Shown piece after piece: positions 14,210-26,154 of a stretch of DNA of 64,000 nt (position 1 is its first letter; the number at the start of each line of letters is the position of its first letter). Position numbers and translations under genes: made by a program. The stretch comes from Kocuria dechangensis. Lineage in GTDB: Bacteria; Actinomycetota; Actinomycetes; Actinomycetales; Micrococcaceae. The stretch lies in contig NZ_BMEQ01000009.1 in the NCBI RefSeq assembly GCF_014636775.1, forward strand, positions 1 to 64,000, read 5' to 3'. A model generated the notes under the pieces. The model was not told where the DNA came from. It was given only the letters and a program-made list of their open reading frames with translations, and ran no database searches.

Positions 14210-15724
14210 TCAGCCGAGCTCGGCGGCCAGCTTCCGCAGGCGGGCCAGGGACGAGTCCTTGCCGAGGATCTCCATGGACTCGAACAGCGGCGGGGAGATC
14301 CGCCGGCCGGACACAGCGGTGCGCACGGGGCCGAAGGCCAGTCGCGGCTTGATGCCCAGCCCGTCCACGATGGCCTCGCGCAGGGCGGTCTCCAGGGCGG
14401 GCGCGCTCCAGTCCTCCAGTGGCTCCAGGGCCCCCAGCGCGGCCCGGAGGACGTCGCCGGCCGAGTCCTTGAGCTGCTTGCGGGCGTCCTCGGCGACCTC
14501 GATCTCGTCGTCGCCGGCGAACAGGAAGGACAGCAGCTCGGGGGCCTCGCCGAGCAGGTTCATCCGCTCCTGGACCAGCGGGGCCGCCTGGTCGAGGATC
14601 TCGCCCTGCCGTGCGTCGAGGCTCTCCCCCAGCACGCCCCCGGCCTGCAGGTACGGGACCAGCCGGTCGCGGAAGTCCTGGGCGCCGAGCATGCGGACGT
14701 GGGTGCCGTTGATGGCGGTCGCCTTCTTGAGGTCGAAGCGCGCCGGGTTGGCCAGGACGTCGCGGACGTCGAAGCTCGCCACGAGCTGCTCCACGGTGAA
14801 GACGTCCTCGTCCGCGGACAGGGACCAGCCGAGCAGGGCCAGGTAGTTGAGCAGGCCCTCCGGGATGAAGCCGCTGTCCTTGAGGTGGAAGAGGCTGGAC
14901 TCGGGGTCGCGCTTGGACAGCTTCTTGTTGCCCTCCCCCATGACGTAGGGCAGGTGGCCGTACTCGGGGACGTACTTGGCGAAGCCGATCTCCACCAGCA
15001 CCTGGAACAGGGCGATCTGCCGGGGCGTGGAGGAGAGCAGGTCCTCGCCGCGCAGCACCTGGGTGATCTCCATCAGGGCGTCGTCCACGGGGTTCGTGAG
15101 GGTGTAGAGCGGCTGGCCGTTGGCGCGCACCACCACGTAGTCCGGGATGGACCCGGCCTTGAAGACGATCTCGCCGCGGATCATGTCGTGCACCACGATG
15201 TCCTCGTCCGGCATCCGGAAGCGCAGGACGGGCTCACGGCCCTCGGCCCGGTACGCCGCGACCTGCTCGTCGCTGAGGTCGCGGTCGAAGTTGTCGTAGC
15301 CGAGCTTGGGGTCGCGGCCGGCCGCCCGGTGGCGGGCCTCGACCTCCTCGGGGGTGGAGTAGCACTCGTAGACCGCGCCGTGCTCCACCAGCCGGGCCGC
15401 GACGTCCGCGTAGACGTCGAGGCGCTGGGACTGCCGGTACGGCCCGTGGGGGCCGCCCGTCTCGACGCCCTCGTCCCAGTCGATGCCGAGCCAGTGCAGG
15501 GCCTCGAGCAGCTGCTGGTAGCTCTCCTCGGAGTCCCGCAGGGTGTCGGTGTCCTCGACGCGGAACACCATGGTGCCGCCGGTGTGCCGGGCGTGGGCCC
15601 AGTTGAACAGGGCGGTGCGGATCAGGCCCACGTGGGGCGTGCCCGTCGGGGAGGGGCAGAACCGCACGCGCACCGGGGTGGCGGCGGGATCGGAGGCGGC
15701 CGGGATGAGGGGCTCTGCAGTCAT
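14210..15724 (-). CDS. gltX: Glutamyl-tRNA synthetase
   Basis: 504-residue class I synthetase that charges tRNA-Glu and, in bacteria lacking GlnRS, tRNA-Gln. ATG at 15724 starts MTAEPLIPA; the frame stays open upstream, but family similarity begins only at [16 protein letters not shown]. The HIGH-type motif is HVGL (31-34) and the KMSKS-type motif is KLSKR (268-272). It follows the FAH-family gene by 91 bp and is probably transcribed with it. Its cognate tRNA genes lie just downstream. Confidence 0.96.
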   Translation of the reverse strand: MTAEPLIPAASDPAATPVRVRFCPSPTGTPHVGLIRTALFNWAHARHTGGTMVFRVEDTDTLRDSEESYQQLLEALHWLGIDWDEGVETGGPHGPYRQSQRLDVYADVAARLVEHGAVYECYSTPEEVEARHRAAGRDPKLGYDNFDRDLSDEQVAAYRAEGREPVLRFRMPDEDIVVHDMIRGEIVFKAGSIPDYVVVRANGQPLYTLTNPVDDALMEITQVLRGEDLLSSTPRQIALFQVLVEIGFAKYVPEYGHLPYVMGEGNKKLSKRDPESSLFHLKDSGFIPEGLLNYLALLGWSLSADEDVFTVEQLVASFDVRDVLANPARFDLKKATAINGTHVRMLGAQDFRDRLVPYLQAGGVLGESLDARQGEILDQAAPLVQERMNLLGEAPELLSFLFAGDDEIEVAEDARKQLKDSAGDVLRAALGALEPLEDWSAPALETALREAIVDGLGIKPRLAFGPVRTAVSGRRISPPLFESMEILGKDSSLARLRKLAAELG

Positions 15725-15815
15725 GGCTCTTTCGGTGGCTGTGTCGGTGGGTGTCGGTGGTGGTGCGGTGGGTGCCGGTGCTCCGTCCGGCACGACGGGG
15801 TGCGGCAGCGCGCCG

Positions 15816-16589
15816 TCAGCGGCGCAGGACGGTGGGCAGGACACCGATGCCCTCGATGTCCACCTCGATGCGGTCGCCCTCGTCGACGATCCCGACGCCG
15901 GCCGGCGTGCCCGTGAGGATCACGTCGCCGGGCAGGAGCGTGAACGCCTGGGAGACGTAGGAGACGAGGTAGGGCACGTCGAAGACCATGTCGCGGGTGT
16001 TGCCGTCCTGCTTCGGCTCGCCGTTGACTCGGCTGCGCACGGCGACGGCGGAGGTGTCGAGGTCGGTCTCGATCCACGGCCCCAGCGGGCAGGCGCCGTC
16101 GAAGCCCTTGGCGCGGGCCCACTGGCCGTCGGTCTTCTGGACGTCGCGGCCGGTGAGGTCGTTGGCGCACGTGTAGCCGAAGACGACCTCGGGAACGCGC
16201 TCCACGGGGACGTCCTTGCACATCCGGCCGATGACGACGGCGAGCTCGCCCTCGTAGGAGACCTGCTCCGTCCAGGACGGCAGGGTCACGGGGTCGCCGG
16301 GGCCCGCCACGGAGGTGTTGGGCTTGAAGAACAGCATCGGGGAGGTGGGCAGCTCGTTGCCCAGCTCGGCGGCGTGGTCGGCGTAGTTGCGGCCGACGCA
16401 CACGATCTTCGAGCGCGGGATCACCGGGGCCAGGAGGCGGACGTCGGCCAGCTCGTGGGTCCGCGAGGTGGGGTGGATCCCGGTGTAGAAGGGGTCGCCC
16501 GCGAGCACGGTGAGCGTCTCCTGCCCGGCCTCACCCCCGACCACGCCGAAGTGGATCTCGTTGTCGACCGTGAACCTGGCAATACGCAT
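15816..16589 (-). CDS. Fumarylacetoacetate hydrolase family protein
   Basis: 257 residues. [15 protein letters not shown] and [16 protein letters not shown] are FAH-family blocks. The metal ligands are Glu113 and Glu115 in SYEGELA and Asp144 in CANDLTGRD. The GTPAGVG loop is present near the end. Single-domain members of this size act on beta-keto acids such as oxaloacetate, acylpyruvates or catechol-pathway intermediates; the exact substrate is not clear. It has its own leaderless promoter and leads into gltX. Confidence 0.88.
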   Translation of the reverse strand: MRIARFTVDNEIHFGVVGGEAGQETLTVLAGDPFYTGIHPTSRTHELADVRLLAPVIPRSKIVCVGRNYADHAAELGNELPTSPMLFFKPNTSVAGPGDPVTLPSWTEQVSYEGELAVVIGRMCKDVPVERVPEVVFGYTCANDLTGRDVQKTDGQWARAKGFDGACPLGPWIETDLDTSAVAVRSRVNGEPKQDGNTRDMVFDVPYLVSYVSQAFTLLPGDVILTGTPAGVGIVDEGDRIEVDIEGIGVLPTVLRR

Positions 16590-16595
16590 GGGTCC

Positions 16596-16601
16596 AGGCT
16601 A
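16596..16601 (-). promoter_or_regulatory. -10 box of FAH-gltX, leaderless
   Basis: TAGCCT on the minus strand, 6 nt before the ATG at 16589. There is no Shine-Dalgarno sequence between them. The transcript should start at or next to the start codon. Confidence 0.6.
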
Positions 16602-16682
16602 TCCCACGGCCCGCACGGCGGCGGCGCGGCCCCCGGCGCCGGGAACCGCTCCGCCGCGGGGCAGGTCGTGGAGGGACGCGGC

Positions 16683-17792
16683 TCAGACGAGGCGGGTGAG
16701 CCAGCCGTGCGGGTCCTCCGCCCTGCCGGTCTGGATCTCCAGCAGCTGCTGGCGGATGCCCATGGTGACCTGCCCCGGCCGGGCGTCCTCGTCCCCGATG
16801 GTCTCCTCCGTGGAGATCAGCCGGCCGATCGGGGTGATGACCGCGGCGGTGCCGCAGGCGAAGGCCTCCGTGATGCGACCGCTCCGCCAGCCCTCGCGCC
16901 ACTCGTCGAGGGTGAAGCGGCGCTCCTCGACGGCCATCCCGCGGTCCTGGGCGAGCCGGATGATCGAGCTGCGGGTGACGCCCTCGAGGATCGTGCCGGT
17001 GAGCTCGGGGGTGACCAGCGTGCCGTCGTCGTAGACGAAGAACACGTTCATCCCGCCCAGCTCCTCGACGGCGTCCCCGCGGTCGTGGTCCAGGAACATG
17101 ACCTGCTGGCAGCCGTGGGTGTCGCCCTCGATCTGGGCGATCAGCGAGGCCGCGTAGTTGCCGCCGCACTTGGCGGCGCCCGTGCCGCCCCGGCCCGCGC
17201 GCGCCCAGTTGCGGGAGAGCCAGATGTCGACGGGCTTCACGGGCCCGCCGAAGTAGTTGCCCGCCGGGGAGGCGATCACCGAGTAGAGCACCTGCCGGGA
17301 GGGGCGCACGCCCAGGAACGCCTCGGTGGCGATCATGAACGGGCGCAGGTACAGCGACTCGCCGTCCCCGTCCGGGACCCACTGCTCGTCCGCGGAGACG
17401 AGCTCCCGGAGGGAGTCCAGGAACAGCTCCTCCGGCAGCTCCGGGAGCGCCAGGCGCCGGGCCGAGCGGTTGAGCCGGGCGGCGTTGGCCTCGGGACGGA
17501 ACGTCCACACGGACCCGTCCGCGTGCCGGTACGCCTTCAGGCCCTCGAAGATCTCCTGGCCGTAGTGGAGGACCGCGGCCGCCGGGTCGAGGAGCAGCGG
17601 CCCGTACGGCTCGATGCGCGGATCGCTCCAGCGGCCGGTGCCCGCCACGACGTCGCCGAACCAGTCGATCTTGACCATGTGGTCGGTGAAGTTCGTGCCG
17701 AAGCCCGGATCGGCGAGGATGGCGGCCCGCACCTCCTCCGGGACCGGGTCCTGGTTGAGGTGGTGGGCGAAGGTGGTGGGCTGAGTGGTCAC
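16683..17792 (-). CDS. ilvE: Branched-chain amino acid aminotransferase
   Basis: 369 residues. GTG at 17792 is chosen for AGGGAG 5 nt upstream. It transfers the amino group between glutamate and the keto acids of Leu, Ile and Val. The PLP lysine is Lys208 in GAAKCGGNYAAS. HYGQEIFEGLKAY, LYLRPFM and VFLDHDRG...EELGGMNVFFV are class IV aminotransferase blocks. A -10-like TAGGCT at 17859-17864 would give a leader of about 60 nt. Confidence 0.96.
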   Translation of the reverse strand: MTTQPTTFAHHLNQDPVPEEVRAAILADPGFGTNFTDHMVKIDWFGDVVAGTGRWSDPRIEPYGPLLLDPAAAVLHYGQEIFEGLKAYRHADGSVWTFRPEANAARLNRSARRLALPELPEELFLDSLRELVSADEQWVPDGDGESLYLRPFMIATEAFLGVRPSRQVLYSVIASPAGNYFGGPVKPVDIWLSRNWARAGRGGTGAAKCGGNYAASLIAQIEGDTHGCQQVMFLDHDRGDAVEELGGMNVFFVYDDGTLVTPELTGTILEGVTRSSIIRLAQDRGMAVEERRFTLDEWREGWRSGRITEAFACGTAAVITPIGRLISTEETIGDEDARPGQVTMGIRQQLLEIQTGRAEDPHGWLTRLV

Positions 17793-17889
17793 TGCGTCTC
17801 CCTGCGGGGTCGACCCCGTGGCGACCGGCACGCGGGGCGGGCGGATGGTTCGTGCTCCAGCCTATCCCCGGAGCACGGGCGGGTGCGGC

Positions 17890-18966
17890 TCAGGCCAGCT
17901 GGGCGAGGATGCCATCGCCCACCTGCGCGGTGCTGCGGTCCTCGGTGCCGTGCTCGGCGAGGTCCTTCTCCACGGCCGCCTCGATCCGCGCGGCCAGGTC
18001 GGGGTGGCCGAGGTGGTCGAGCATCATGGCCGTGGCGAGGATCGCGGCGACCGGGTTCGCCTTCTGCTGCCCCGCGATGTCCGGGGCGGAGCCGTGGACG
18101 GGCTCGAACATCGACGGCGCGGTGCGGTCCGCGTTGATGTTGCCGGCGGGGGCCAGGCCGATGCCCCCGGTGACGGCGCCGGCGAGGTCGGTGAGGATGT
18201 CGCCGAAGAGGTTGTCGGTGACGATGACGTCGAAGCGCGCGGGGTCCGTGGTCAGGAAGATCGTGGCGGCGTCCACGTGCAGGTAGTCCACGACGACCTG
18301 CGGGAACTCGGCGCCGATCTCCTCGACCAGCCGGGCGTAGAGCCGGCCCGCGTTGACCAGCACGTTGTGCTTGTGCACGAGGGTGAGCTTCTTGCGCTCC
18401 CGCTTGGCGGCCAGCTCGAAGGCGTAGCGCACCAGCCGGCGGACGCCGTAGGCGGTGTTCAGGGAGACCTCGGTGGCGATCTCGGCGTCGGTGCCGGCGC
18501 GCAGGCGGCCGCCGTTGCCCGCGTAGGGTCCCTCGGTGCCCTCGCGGACCACCACGAAGTCGATCGCCCCCGGGTCCGCGAGCGGGCTCGTGGTGCCCGG
18601 GTAGAGCTTGGAGGGGCGGAGGTTGACGTAGTGGTCGAGGCTGAAGCGCAGCTTCAGCAGGATGTCGCGCTCCAGGATCCCCGAGGGCACGCGCTGGTCG
18701 CCCGGGGCGGCGCCGACCGCGCCGAAGAGGATCGCGTCGTACGCCCGCAGCTCCTCGAGGGTCTCCTCCGTGAGGGTCTCCCCCGTCTCGAGCCAGTGCT
18801 CGGCGCCGATGCCGAACTCCCGCTTCTCCACGGTGACACCGGCGGCGGAGGTCACGGCGTCGAGGACCTTCTCGGCCTCGGCCACGACCTCCGGGCCGAT
18901 GCCGTCGCCGGGGACGACGGCGATCTTCAGGTGGGCGGGGGCTGCTGCGGTGGTCGACTCAGTCAT
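17890..18966 (-). CDS. leuB: 3-isopropylmalate dehydrogenase
   Basis: 358 residues. It oxidatively decarboxylates 3-isopropylmalate with NAD in leucine synthesis. [11 protein letters not shown] near the N-terminus, [19 protein letters not shown], the KHNVL block, [11 protein letters not shown] and HGSAPDIAG are all family signatures. The start ATG 18966 is supported by a -10 box 6 nt upstream. It lies upstream of ilvE on the same strand, with 97 bp between. Confidence 0.96.
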   Translation of the reverse strand: MTESTTAAAPAHLKIAVVPGDGIGPEVVAEAEKVLDAVTSAAGVTVEKREFGIGAEHWLETGETLTEETLEELRAYDAILFGAVGAAPGDQRVPSGILERDILLKLRFSLDHYVNLRPSKLYPGTTSPLADPGAIDFVVVREGTEGPYAGNGGRLRAGTDAEIATEVSLNTAYGVRRLVRYAFELAAKRERKKLTLVHKHNVLVNAGRLYARLVEEIGAEFPQVVVDYLHVDAATIFLTTDPARFDVIVTDNLFGDILTDLAGAVTGGIGLAPAGNINADRTAPSMFEPVHGSAPDIAGQQKANPVAAILATAMMLDHLGHPDLAARIEAAVEKDLAEHGTEDRSTAQVGDGILAQLA

Positions 18967-18972
18967 GCCGTC

Positions 18973-18978
18973 AGGATA
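18973..18978 (-). promoter_or_regulatory. leuB -10 box, leaderless
   Basis: TATCCT on the minus strand, 6 nt before the leuB ATG. No ribosome-binding site lies between, so a leaderless mRNA is likely. Confidence 0.6.
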
Positions 18979-19049
18979 GGAGCACGCCCGGGGTCCCATC
19001 CACGCTTCGGACGGACGTCTCACATCCCGGACAGCATGACGGCGTCCGC

Positions 19050-20612
19050 TCAGGCCTGCAGCGCCGCCGGCTCCTCGTAGCGGGGGAACACCGGCTCGGG
19101 CTTCGGCAGCTCCGTGCCGGCCACGACGGGCGTGCCCAGGGCCGTGAACAGCCGGGCCTCGCCCCCCTGCTGGCCGAGGACGTCGAGGAGCTTCGCGGCC
19201 GAGTCCGGCATCACGGGCTGGACCAGGATGCCGACGACCCGCACGACCTCCAGCGTCACCCACAGCACCGTGGCCATGCGCTCCGGGTCGGTCTTGCGCA
19301 GCTTCCACGGCTCCATGGCGGTGAAGTAGCGGTTGGTCTCGGCGACGACCCGCCAGATCAGCTCGAGCGCGCGGTGGAACTGCTGCTCGTCGAACTCGGC
19401 GCGCACCGGCTCGTAGAGCCCCGCGGCGGCGTCGAGCATCGCCCGGTCCTCGGGGGTGAGCTCCCCCGGCACGGGCACCCGCCCCTCGCAGTTCTTCGCG
19501 ACCATGGACAGCGAGCGCTGGGCGAGGTTGCCGAGGTCGTTGGCGAGGTCGGAGTTGATCCGGTTGCGGATCCCGTCGTGGGAGTAGCTGCCGTCCTGGC
19601 CGAAGGGCACCTCGCGGAGCAGGAAGAAGCGCAGGGGGTCGAGGCCGTACTCGGCGACGAGGGCGTGCGGGTCGATGACGTTGCCCACGGACTTGGACAT
19701 CTTCTCGCCCTGGTTGAACAGGAAGCCGTGCGCGAAGACCCGCTTGGGCAGGGGCAGCCCCGCGGACATGAGGAACGCCGGCCAGTAGACGGCGTGGAAG
19801 CGGGCGATGTCCTTGCCGATCACGTGGGCGTCGGCCGGCCAGTACGTCCGGAACAGCTCGGAGTCGGTGTCCGGGAAGTCCACGCCGGTGAGGTAGTTGG
19901 TCAGCGCGTCCACCCACACGTACATCACGTGGTCGGGGTTGCCGGGCACGGGCACGCCCCAGTCGAACGTGGTGCGGGAGATGGAGAGGTCCTCCAGCCC
20001 GGAGCGCACGAAGGAGGCGACCTCGTTGCGGCGGGTCTCGGGGTGGACGAAGCCCTCCTTCTCGTAGAGGGCCAGGAGCCTGTCCTGGTAGGCCGAGAGC
20101 CGGAAGAAGTAGGACTCCTCCTCGGTCCACACGACCTCCGTGCCGGTGCCCACCGAGTAGCGGCCGCCGTCCTCGCGGAGCTCGGTCTCGTCCTCGGCGT
20201 AGTAGGCCTCGTCGCGCACCGAGTACCAGCCGGCGTACTTGCCGAGGTAGATGTCCCCGGCCTCCTCCATGCGGCGCCAGAGCGCCGCGGAGGCCGCGTA
20301 GTGGTCGGCGTCCGTGGTGCGGATGAACCGGTCGTAGGAGATGTTCAGGGCGTCGTCCATCTCCCGGAAGCGGGCGGCGTTGCGGTCGGCGAGCTCCCGG
20401 GCGGTCAGCCCCTCCTTCTCGGCGGTCTGCTGCATCTTCTGCCCGTGCTCGTCGGTGCCGGTCAGGAAGCGGACGTCGAAGCCGTCCAGCCGCTTGAACC
20501 GCGCCATGACGTCGGTCGCGATGACCTCGTAGGCGTGCCCGATGTGCGGAGTGCCGTTGGGGTACGCGATGGCCGTGGTGATGTAGTACGGGGTGCGGTG
20601 GGAAGAAGTCAC
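19050..20612 (-). CDS. metG: Methionyl-tRNA synthetase
   Basis: 520-residue class I synthetase. GTG 20612 is chosen because family sequence begins at once ([12 protein letters not shown]) and a -10 box lies 7 nt upstream. HIGH is at 23-26 and KMSKS at 304-308. The connective peptide lacks zinc-binding Cys clusters, and there is no C-terminal tRNA-binding domain, so this is the short form. It lies 83 bp upstream of leuB. Confidence 0.96.
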   Translation of the reverse strand: MTSSHRTPYYITTAIAYPNGTPHIGHAYEVIATDVMARFKRLDGFDVRFLTGTDEHGQKMQQTAEKEGLTARELADRNAARFREMDDALNISYDRFIRTTDADHYAASAALWRRMEEAGDIYLGKYAGWYSVRDEAYYAEDETELREDGGRYSVGTGTEVVWTEEESYFFRLSAYQDRLLALYEKEGFVHPETRRNEVASFVRSGLEDLSISRTTFDWGVPVPGNPDHVMYVWVDALTNYLTGVDFPDTDSELFRTYWPADAHVIGKDIARFHAVYWPAFLMSAGLPLPKRVFAHGFLFNQGEKMSKSVGNVIDPHALVAEYGLDPLRFFLLREVPFGQDGSYSHDGIRNRINSDLANDLGNLAQRSLSMVAKNCEGRVPVPGELTPEDRAMLDAAAGLYEPVRAEFDEQQFHRALELIWRVVAETNRYFTAMEPWKLRKTDPERMATVLWVTLEVVRVVGILVQPVMPDSAAKLLDVLGQQGGEARLFTALGTPVVAGTELPKPEPVFPRYEEPAALQA

Positions 20613-20619
20613 GGCGTCC

Positions 20620-20625
20620 ACTCTA
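20620..20625 (-). promoter_or_regulatory. metG -10 box, leaderless
   Basis: TAGAGT on the minus strand, 7 nt before the metG GTG. The same hexamer and spacing precede pncB. Confidence 0.6.
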
Positions 20626-20710
20626 CCGATCCGGGGATTCCCGTGGTCGCGGTGCCACCATGGGGAGGACAGCGTGCACCCGTACGAGGACAGCGACACA
20701 GGAGGCCACC

Positions 20711-21379
20711 GTGCGCAGCGAGCTCTTCGCCCAGGACAACTTCGAGCGGCAGACCCAGGAGCGGTGGGCGCTGCAGTCCGCCTACATGCTCCGCGTCGGC
20801 CTGGGGCCCGACGTCGTCGCCACCAAGGGCGCGATGGTCGCCTACCAGGGCCGGATGGACTTCCGGCACGAGGGCTCCGGCTCCATCGGCAAGCTCATGA
20901 AGAAGGTCCTCACCAGCGAGGACGCCCCCATGATGCGCGTCTCCGGGCAGGGCGAGGTGTTCTTCGCCCGTCAGGCCCGCAACGTCTTCACCGTCCTGCT
21001 CGAGGGCGAGGCGCTGACCGTCAGCAGCGACTCCCTGCTGGCCTTCGACGACACCCTGGGCTGGGACATCCGCCGGGTCCAGGGCGCGGGGCTGATGGCC
21101 GGGGGGCTGTTCAACCTGGAGCTGTCCGGGCACGGCATGCTCGCCCTGTGCGCCGACGGCGCGCCCATGATCCTCGACTGCTCCCAGCAGCCCACGTTCG
21201 TGGACCCGCAGGCGGCGGTGGCGTGGTCGGCGAACCTCGCCCCCGGGATCAAGAACGACGTGTCGATGGGCTCCCTGCTCCGCGGCGGCTCCGGCGAGTC
21301 GTTCCAGCTCGCGTTCCACGGCCCCGGCTTCGTCATTGTCCAGCCCTCCGAGGGCCTCCCCGTGGTGCGGCAGGGCTGA
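20711..21379 (+). CDS. AIM24 family protein
   Basis: 222 residues; GTG start right after [58 protein letters not shown] and a Gly-rich strand pattern match the AIM24/TerD-like beta-sandwich family. The bacterial role is unknown. Its 3' end overlaps the convergent CPBP protease gene by 47 bp. Confidence 0.82.
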   Translation: MRSELFAQDNFERQTQERWALQSAYMLRVGLGPDVVATKGAMVAYQGRMDFRHEGSGSIGKLMKKVLTSEDAPMMRVSGQGEVFFARQARNVFTVLLEGEALTVSSDSLLAFDDTLGWDIRRVQGAGLMAGGLFNLELSGHGMLALCADGAPMILDCSQQPTFVDPQAAVAWSANLAPGIKNDVSMGSLLRGGSGESFQLAFHGPGFVIVQPSEGLPVVRQG

Positions 21380-22178
21380 CCCGGGGCTCGTGGCCGAGCC
21401 GGCCGCCGGTGAGGACGACCACCGCCAGCGCCCCCAGCACGTAGGCGCCGAACAGGACGAGGTCCACGGCGTCCAGCGGCCCGGCGTGCTCGCCCGCCGC
21501 GGGCAGGAGGACGAGGTGGTCCTGCGCGGCGGTGAAGCTCGCGTGCAGCAGCACGCAGAGCAGCACGCTGCCGCTGCGGTTGTACAGCCAGGTGTAGAAG
21601 AACGCCAGGACGAACGGCACCGCGAAGCCCAGGGGGCCGTAGAGGGGGACGTGCCACACGCCCCAGACCAGTCCCAGCACCGCCGTCCCGGCGAGGGGGC
21701 CGAGCCGGTCCTGCAGGCGGGGCAGGGCGAAGCCGCGCCAGCCCGGCTCCTCCAGCCCGCCGCCGAGCACGGCCACGAAGCCGAGGGTCGCCAGGTGGGC
21801 CGGCGCCCGCTCCAGGGCCAGCGACCAGTCGACCGGGCGCCCGGAGGCGGCGAGGACGGCGTTGACGACGCCGTAGAGCAGGAGGGGCAGCCCCAGCGCG
21901 TACGCCCACCAGCGCGCGGGCACGGGCCGGCGCCAGAGCCGCCGCACCCACTCCCCCACCGGCTCCCCGGCCAGCCAGGTCACGGCCAGCGCCGCCACGG
22001 GCGGGCCGAAGCCCCCGAGCACGAGGAGGGCGGAACCGCCGGACCCCAGCAGCAGGGGCAGCCACAGCAGCCACGACCAGGCGAAGGCCAGGACGAAGTA
22101 CGAGCTCAGCTGGTGCCGTGCGACCCACCCCCGCGGGCCCGGGGCCGGGACGGTCCGGCCCGTGCTGCGAGCTGCCAT
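21333..22178 (-). CDS. CPBP family intramembrane metalloprotease
   Basis: 281 residues with about eight membrane helices. Motif 1 is GGLEEPGWRGF (Glu pair plus Arg), motif 2 is WGVWHVPLYG (His) and motif 3 is LLHASFTAAQ (His). These are the glutamates and histidines of CPBP/Rce1-type proteases. ATG 22178 fits best with GGGGG upstream; an in-frame GTG at 22187 is possible. Substrate unknown. Some members process peptides or confer bacteriocin immunity. Confidence 0.88.
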   Translation of the reverse strand: MAARSTGRTVPAPGPRGWVARHQLSSYFVLAFAWSWLLWLPLLLGSGGSALLVLGGFGPPVAALAVTWLAGEPVGEWVRRLWRRPVPARWWAYALGLPLLLYGVVNAVLAASGRPVDWSLALERAPAHLATLGFVAVLGGGLEEPGWRGFALPRLQDRLGPLAGTAVLGLVWGVWHVPLYGPLGFAVPFVLAFFYTWLYNRSGSVLLCVLLHASFTAAQDHLVLLPAAGEHAGPLDAVDLVLFGAYVLGALAVVVLTGGRLGHEPRVSPAAPRGGPRRAGQ

Positions 22179-22273
22179 GCGGATCACCCCCGGAGCGCCC
22201 GTCCGCCTGCCCCCAGGCTAGGTCCTGCGGGCGACCGGTGCGAGGGGCCGCCACCGGACGCCCGGAGCACGAC

Positions 22274-22328
22274 GAGGGGCCGCGTCCGCACGGAATGCGC
22301 CAGGCATCCCGTGCGGACGCGGCCCCTC
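22274..22328 (-). terminator. ilvBNC terminator
   Basis: Perfect 20-bp stem, arms 22274-22293 and 22309-22328, 15-nt loop, 61 bp beyond the ilvC stop. It separates the ilv operon from the CPBP gene. Confidence 0.75.
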
Positions 22329-22388
22329 GGCCGGGTGGTGCGCAGCCCGCGGCCCCTCACCGTCCTGCGACGGCGGGACCGCCGCGGA

Positions 22389-23459
<1,071 letters not shown>

Positions 23460-23519
23460 TCATGGTTCAGGGGTGTGTCTGCGGGCCCGCGCCCGCGGCC
23501 ACCGCCGCCCGGTGGGGCG

Positions 23520-24029
23520 TCAGTGGCGCAGGGCGCGGTCGCTCATCGACTTGGGACCGCGTCCGAGGGCCAGCGTACCGGCCCGGACGATCTCCCGGAC
23601 GCCGAAGGGCTCCAGGACGTCCAGCAGGGCCCGGAGCTTGTCCGGGGCGCCGGTGGCCTCGATGACGAGCGACTCGGTGGAGACGTCGACAACGGTGGCC
23701 CGGAACAGGTCTGCGGCTTGGGTGACCTGCAGACGGGTCGTGGCGTCGGCGCGCACCTTGACCATGATGTGGTCGCGTTGCACCGACGACTCGGTGGTGA
23801 GCTCGACGATCTTGATGACGTTGATGAGCTTGTTCAGCTGCTTGGTCACCTGCTCGAGCAGCTCGCCCTCGGCGTCCACCACGACGGTGATGCGGGAGAC
23901 GCCGTCGAGCTCCGTGGGTCCCACGGCGAGCGAGTCGATGTTGAAGGCGCGGCGGGCGAACAGTCCGGCCACGCGGGTGAGCACGCCGGGCTTGTCCTCG
24001 ACCAGCACGGAGAGGGTGTGTCGGCTCAT
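23520..24029 (-). CDS. ilvN: Acetolactate synthase small (regulatory) subunit
   Basis: 169 residues. The N-terminal ACT domain (SVLVEDKPGVLTRVAGLFARR) binds valine for feedback inhibition, and a second ALS-SSU domain follows. It starts 3 bp after the ilvB stop, with its ribosome-binding site GAGGAGG inside the end of ilvB, so the two are translationally close. Confidence 0.97.
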   Translation of the reverse strand: MSRHTLSVLVEDKPGVLTRVAGLFARRAFNIDSLAVGPTELDGVSRITVVVDAEGELLEQVTKQLNKLINVIKIVELTTESSVQRDHIMVKVRADATTRLQVTQAADLFRATVVDVSTESLVIEATGAPDKLRALLDVLEPFGVREIVRAGTLALGRGPKSMSDRALRH

Positions 24030-24032
24030 GGG

Positions 24033-25925
24033 TCAGTCCTCCTCGTCCCAGTCGGGGGTCATGTTGCGGGCGATCTGGATCTGGTCGTTGGACACGCCGG
24101 AGGGCACCATGGGCCACACCATCGCGTCGGCGGAGACCACGAAGTCGATCACCACGGGGCGGTCGTTGATCTCGAGGGCCTGCTGGATGACGTCGTCCAC
24201 GTCCTCGTCCCGGGTGCAGCGCAGGGCGGCGCAGCCGTAGGCGTCGGCGAGCTTGACGAAGTCGGGCACCATGATGCTGTCGTGACCGGTGTTCAGGTCG
24301 GTGTTGGAGTACCGGCCGTCGTAGAACAGCGTCTGCCACTGGCGCACCATGCCCAGCGAGGAGTTGTTGATCACCGCCACCTTGATCGGGATCTTGTTGA
24401 TCACGCAGGTGGCCAGCTCCTGGTTGGTCATCTGGAAGCAGCCGTCGCCGTCGATCGCCCACACGGTGCGCTCCGGCTGGGAGACCTTGGCGCCCATCGC
24501 GGCCGGCACGGCGAAGCCCATGGTGCCGAGGCCGGCGGAGTTCAGCCACTGCCGGGGCCGCTCGTACTGCACGAAGTGCGAGCTCCACATCTGGTGCTGG
24601 CCCACGCCTGCCACGTAGACGGCCTCGGGGCCGGTGAGGGCCGAGATCCGCTCGACGACGTACTGCGGGGTGCCCAGCCCATCGGCCGGCTTGGTGTAGC
24701 CGAGGGGGTACGTGGCCTGCAGGCTGCTCAGCGCGCTCCACCAGGCGGAGAGGTCCGGGGTGCCGCTGCGCTCGAACTCCTGCCGGACGGCCGTCACGAG
24801 GTCGGGGATGATCTCCTTGACGTCACCCACGATCGGCACGTCCGCGGTGCGGTTCTTGGAGATCTCCGCGGGGTCGATGTCCGCGTGGATCACCTGGGCC
24901 GTGGGGGCGAACGTGGGCAGGTGCCCGGTGACGCGGTCGTCGAAGCGGGCGCCGAGGGTGACGAGCAGGTCGGCCTGCTGCATCGCGTACACGGCCGGGA
25001 CCGTGCCGTGCATGCCCGGCATGCCGAGGTTCTGGTCGCGGGAGTCCGGGAACGCGCCGCGGGCCGTCAGGGTGGTGACCACGGGGGCGCCGGTCAGCTC
25101 GGCCAGCTCCATGAGCTCGGCCGACGCGTCGGCGCGGATGGTGCCGCCGCCCACGTAGAGCACGGGACGCTGCGCGGCGGCGATGAGCTTGGCGGCCTCG
25201 CGGATCTGCTTGGAGTGCCCGCGGGTGACGGGGCGGTAGCCCGGGAGGTCCATCTGCGGCGGCCAGGAGAACGTCATGGTGTCCTGCTGGGCGTCCTTGG
25301 CGATGTCCACGAGCACCGGCCCGGGACGGCCGGTGGAGGCGAGGTGGAAGGCCTCGGCGAGCACGCGCGGGATGTCCTGGGCGTGCGTGACCAGGTAGGA
25401 GTGCTTGGTGATGGGCATCGTCATCCCGACGATGTCCGCCTCCTGGAAGGCGTCGGAGCCGATCACCTTGGAGGAGACCTGGCCGGTGATCGCCACCATG
25501 GGGATGGAGTCCATGTGGGCGTCCGCGATGGCGGTCACCAGGTTGGTGGCACCGGGCCCGGAGGTCGCGATGCACACCCCCACGCGGCCCGAGGCGAGGG
25601 CGTAGCCCTCGGCGGCGTGGCCGGCGCCCTGCTCGTGGCGGACCAGGATGTGGTTGATCTTGTCCGTGTCCATGAGCGGGTCGTAGGTCGGCAGGATCGC
25701 GCCGCCGGGGAGGCCGAACACGTCGGTCACGCCCAGCTCCTCGAGCGCACGGACGATGGCCTGCGAGCCGGTCATCTCCAGGGGCGCCACGGCGTTGCGC
25801 GGGCCCATGACGGACGGGACTGCGGGGACGACGTGCTCGGGGGCCCCGGGGGGCCGGTGGTCAGCGGCGGTCTCCGCGCGCTTGGTGGCCATCAGCGCCG
25901 GGCTGATCGGCTGTCCCTTGCTCAT
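24033..25925 (-). CDS. ilvB: Acetolactate synthase large subunit
   Basis: 630-residue ThDP enzyme that makes acetolactate or acetohydroxybutyrate. The catalytic Glu98 lies in [14 protein letters not shown]. The ThDP/Mg motif is [14 protein letters not shown] with downstream [30 protein letters not shown] is conserved. AAGGA precedes the ATG. A leader peptide and attenuator lie upstream. The first 45 or so residues are a non-catalytic extension common in actinobacteria. Confidence 0.97.
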   Translation of the reverse strand: MSKGQPISPALMATKRAETAADHRPPGAPEHVVPAVPSVMGPRNAVAPLEMTGSQAIVRALEELGVTDVFGLPGGAILPTYDPLMDTDKINHILVRHEQGAGHAAEGYALASGRVGVCIATSGPGATNLVTAIADAHMDSIPMVAITGQVSSKVIGSDAFQEADIVGMTMPITKHSYLVTHAQDIPRVLAEAFHLASTGRPGPVLVDIAKDAQQDTMTFSWPPQMDLPGYRPVTRGHSKQIREAAKLIAAAQRPVLYVGGGTIRADASAELMELAELTGAPVVTTLTARGAFPDSRDQNLGMPGMHGTVPAVYAMQQADLLVTLGARFDDRVTGHLPTFAPTAQVIHADIDPAEISKNRTADVPIVGDVKEIIPDLVTAVRQEFERSGTPDLSAWWSALSSLQATYPLGYTKPADGLGTPQYVVERISALTGPEAVYVAGVGQHQMWSSHFVQYERPRQWLNSAGLGTMGFAVPAAMGAKVSQPERTVWAIDGDGCFQMTNQELATCVINKIPIKVAVINNSSLGMVRQWQTLFYDGRYSNTDLNTGHDSIMVPDFVKLADAYGCAALRCTRDEDVDDVIQQALEINDRPVVIDFVVSADAMVWPMVPSGVSNDQIQIARNMTPDWDEED

Positions 25926-25994
25926 GTCACTGTCCTTCGTGATCTCGATGGTTCTGTTCCCGCCCCCGCGCCGGAGCCGGAGCGGCCGGGCAAG

Positions 25995-26033
25995 AAAAAG
26001 GGCCCTCGCTGCACCGGTGGTGCGACAGGGCCC
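25995..26033 (-). terminator. ilvB attenuator terminator
   Basis: On the minus strand a GGGCCCT/AGGGCCC stem continues through a bulge into GCACC/GGTGC and is followed by TTTTT. It is one of only a few terminators in the window with a clear U-tract. It lies between the leader peptide stop (26057) and ilvB (25925), as expected of a transcription attenuator. Confidence 0.8.
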
Positions 26034-26056
26034 GTGCGCTCGACCGATGCGCCGGC

Positions 26057-26119
26057 TCAGGCCCCGCGTCCGACGAGGACGCGTACCGTGAGCTGGACGA
26101 CACCGTGGCTGAGCTGCAT
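26057..26119 (-). CDS. ilvB leader peptide
   Basis: 20 residues, [20 protein letters not shown]. It has eight Leu/Val residues including VV and VLV, so ribosomes would stall when branched-chain aminoacyl-tRNAs are scarce. ATG is 6 nt from the -10 box, so translation is probably leaderless. The order promoter, Leu/Val peptide, U-tract terminator, ilvB fits classical attenuation known for ilvB in actinobacteria. Confidence 0.8.
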   Translation of the reverse strand: MQLSHGVVQLTVRVLVGRGA

Positions 26120-26125
26120 GGCTCC

Positions 26126-26154
26126 ATCGTCCGCCGCCCGCCCCGGTGTGTCAA
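26126..26154 (-). promoter_or_regulatory. ilvB operon promoter
   Basis: A perfect -35 TTGACA (26149-26154), 17-bp spacer and -10 GACGAT (26126-26131), minus strand. The predicted start point coincides with the A of the leader-peptide ATG at 26119. An imperfect palindrome lies just upstream at 26170-26184. Confidence 0.75.
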
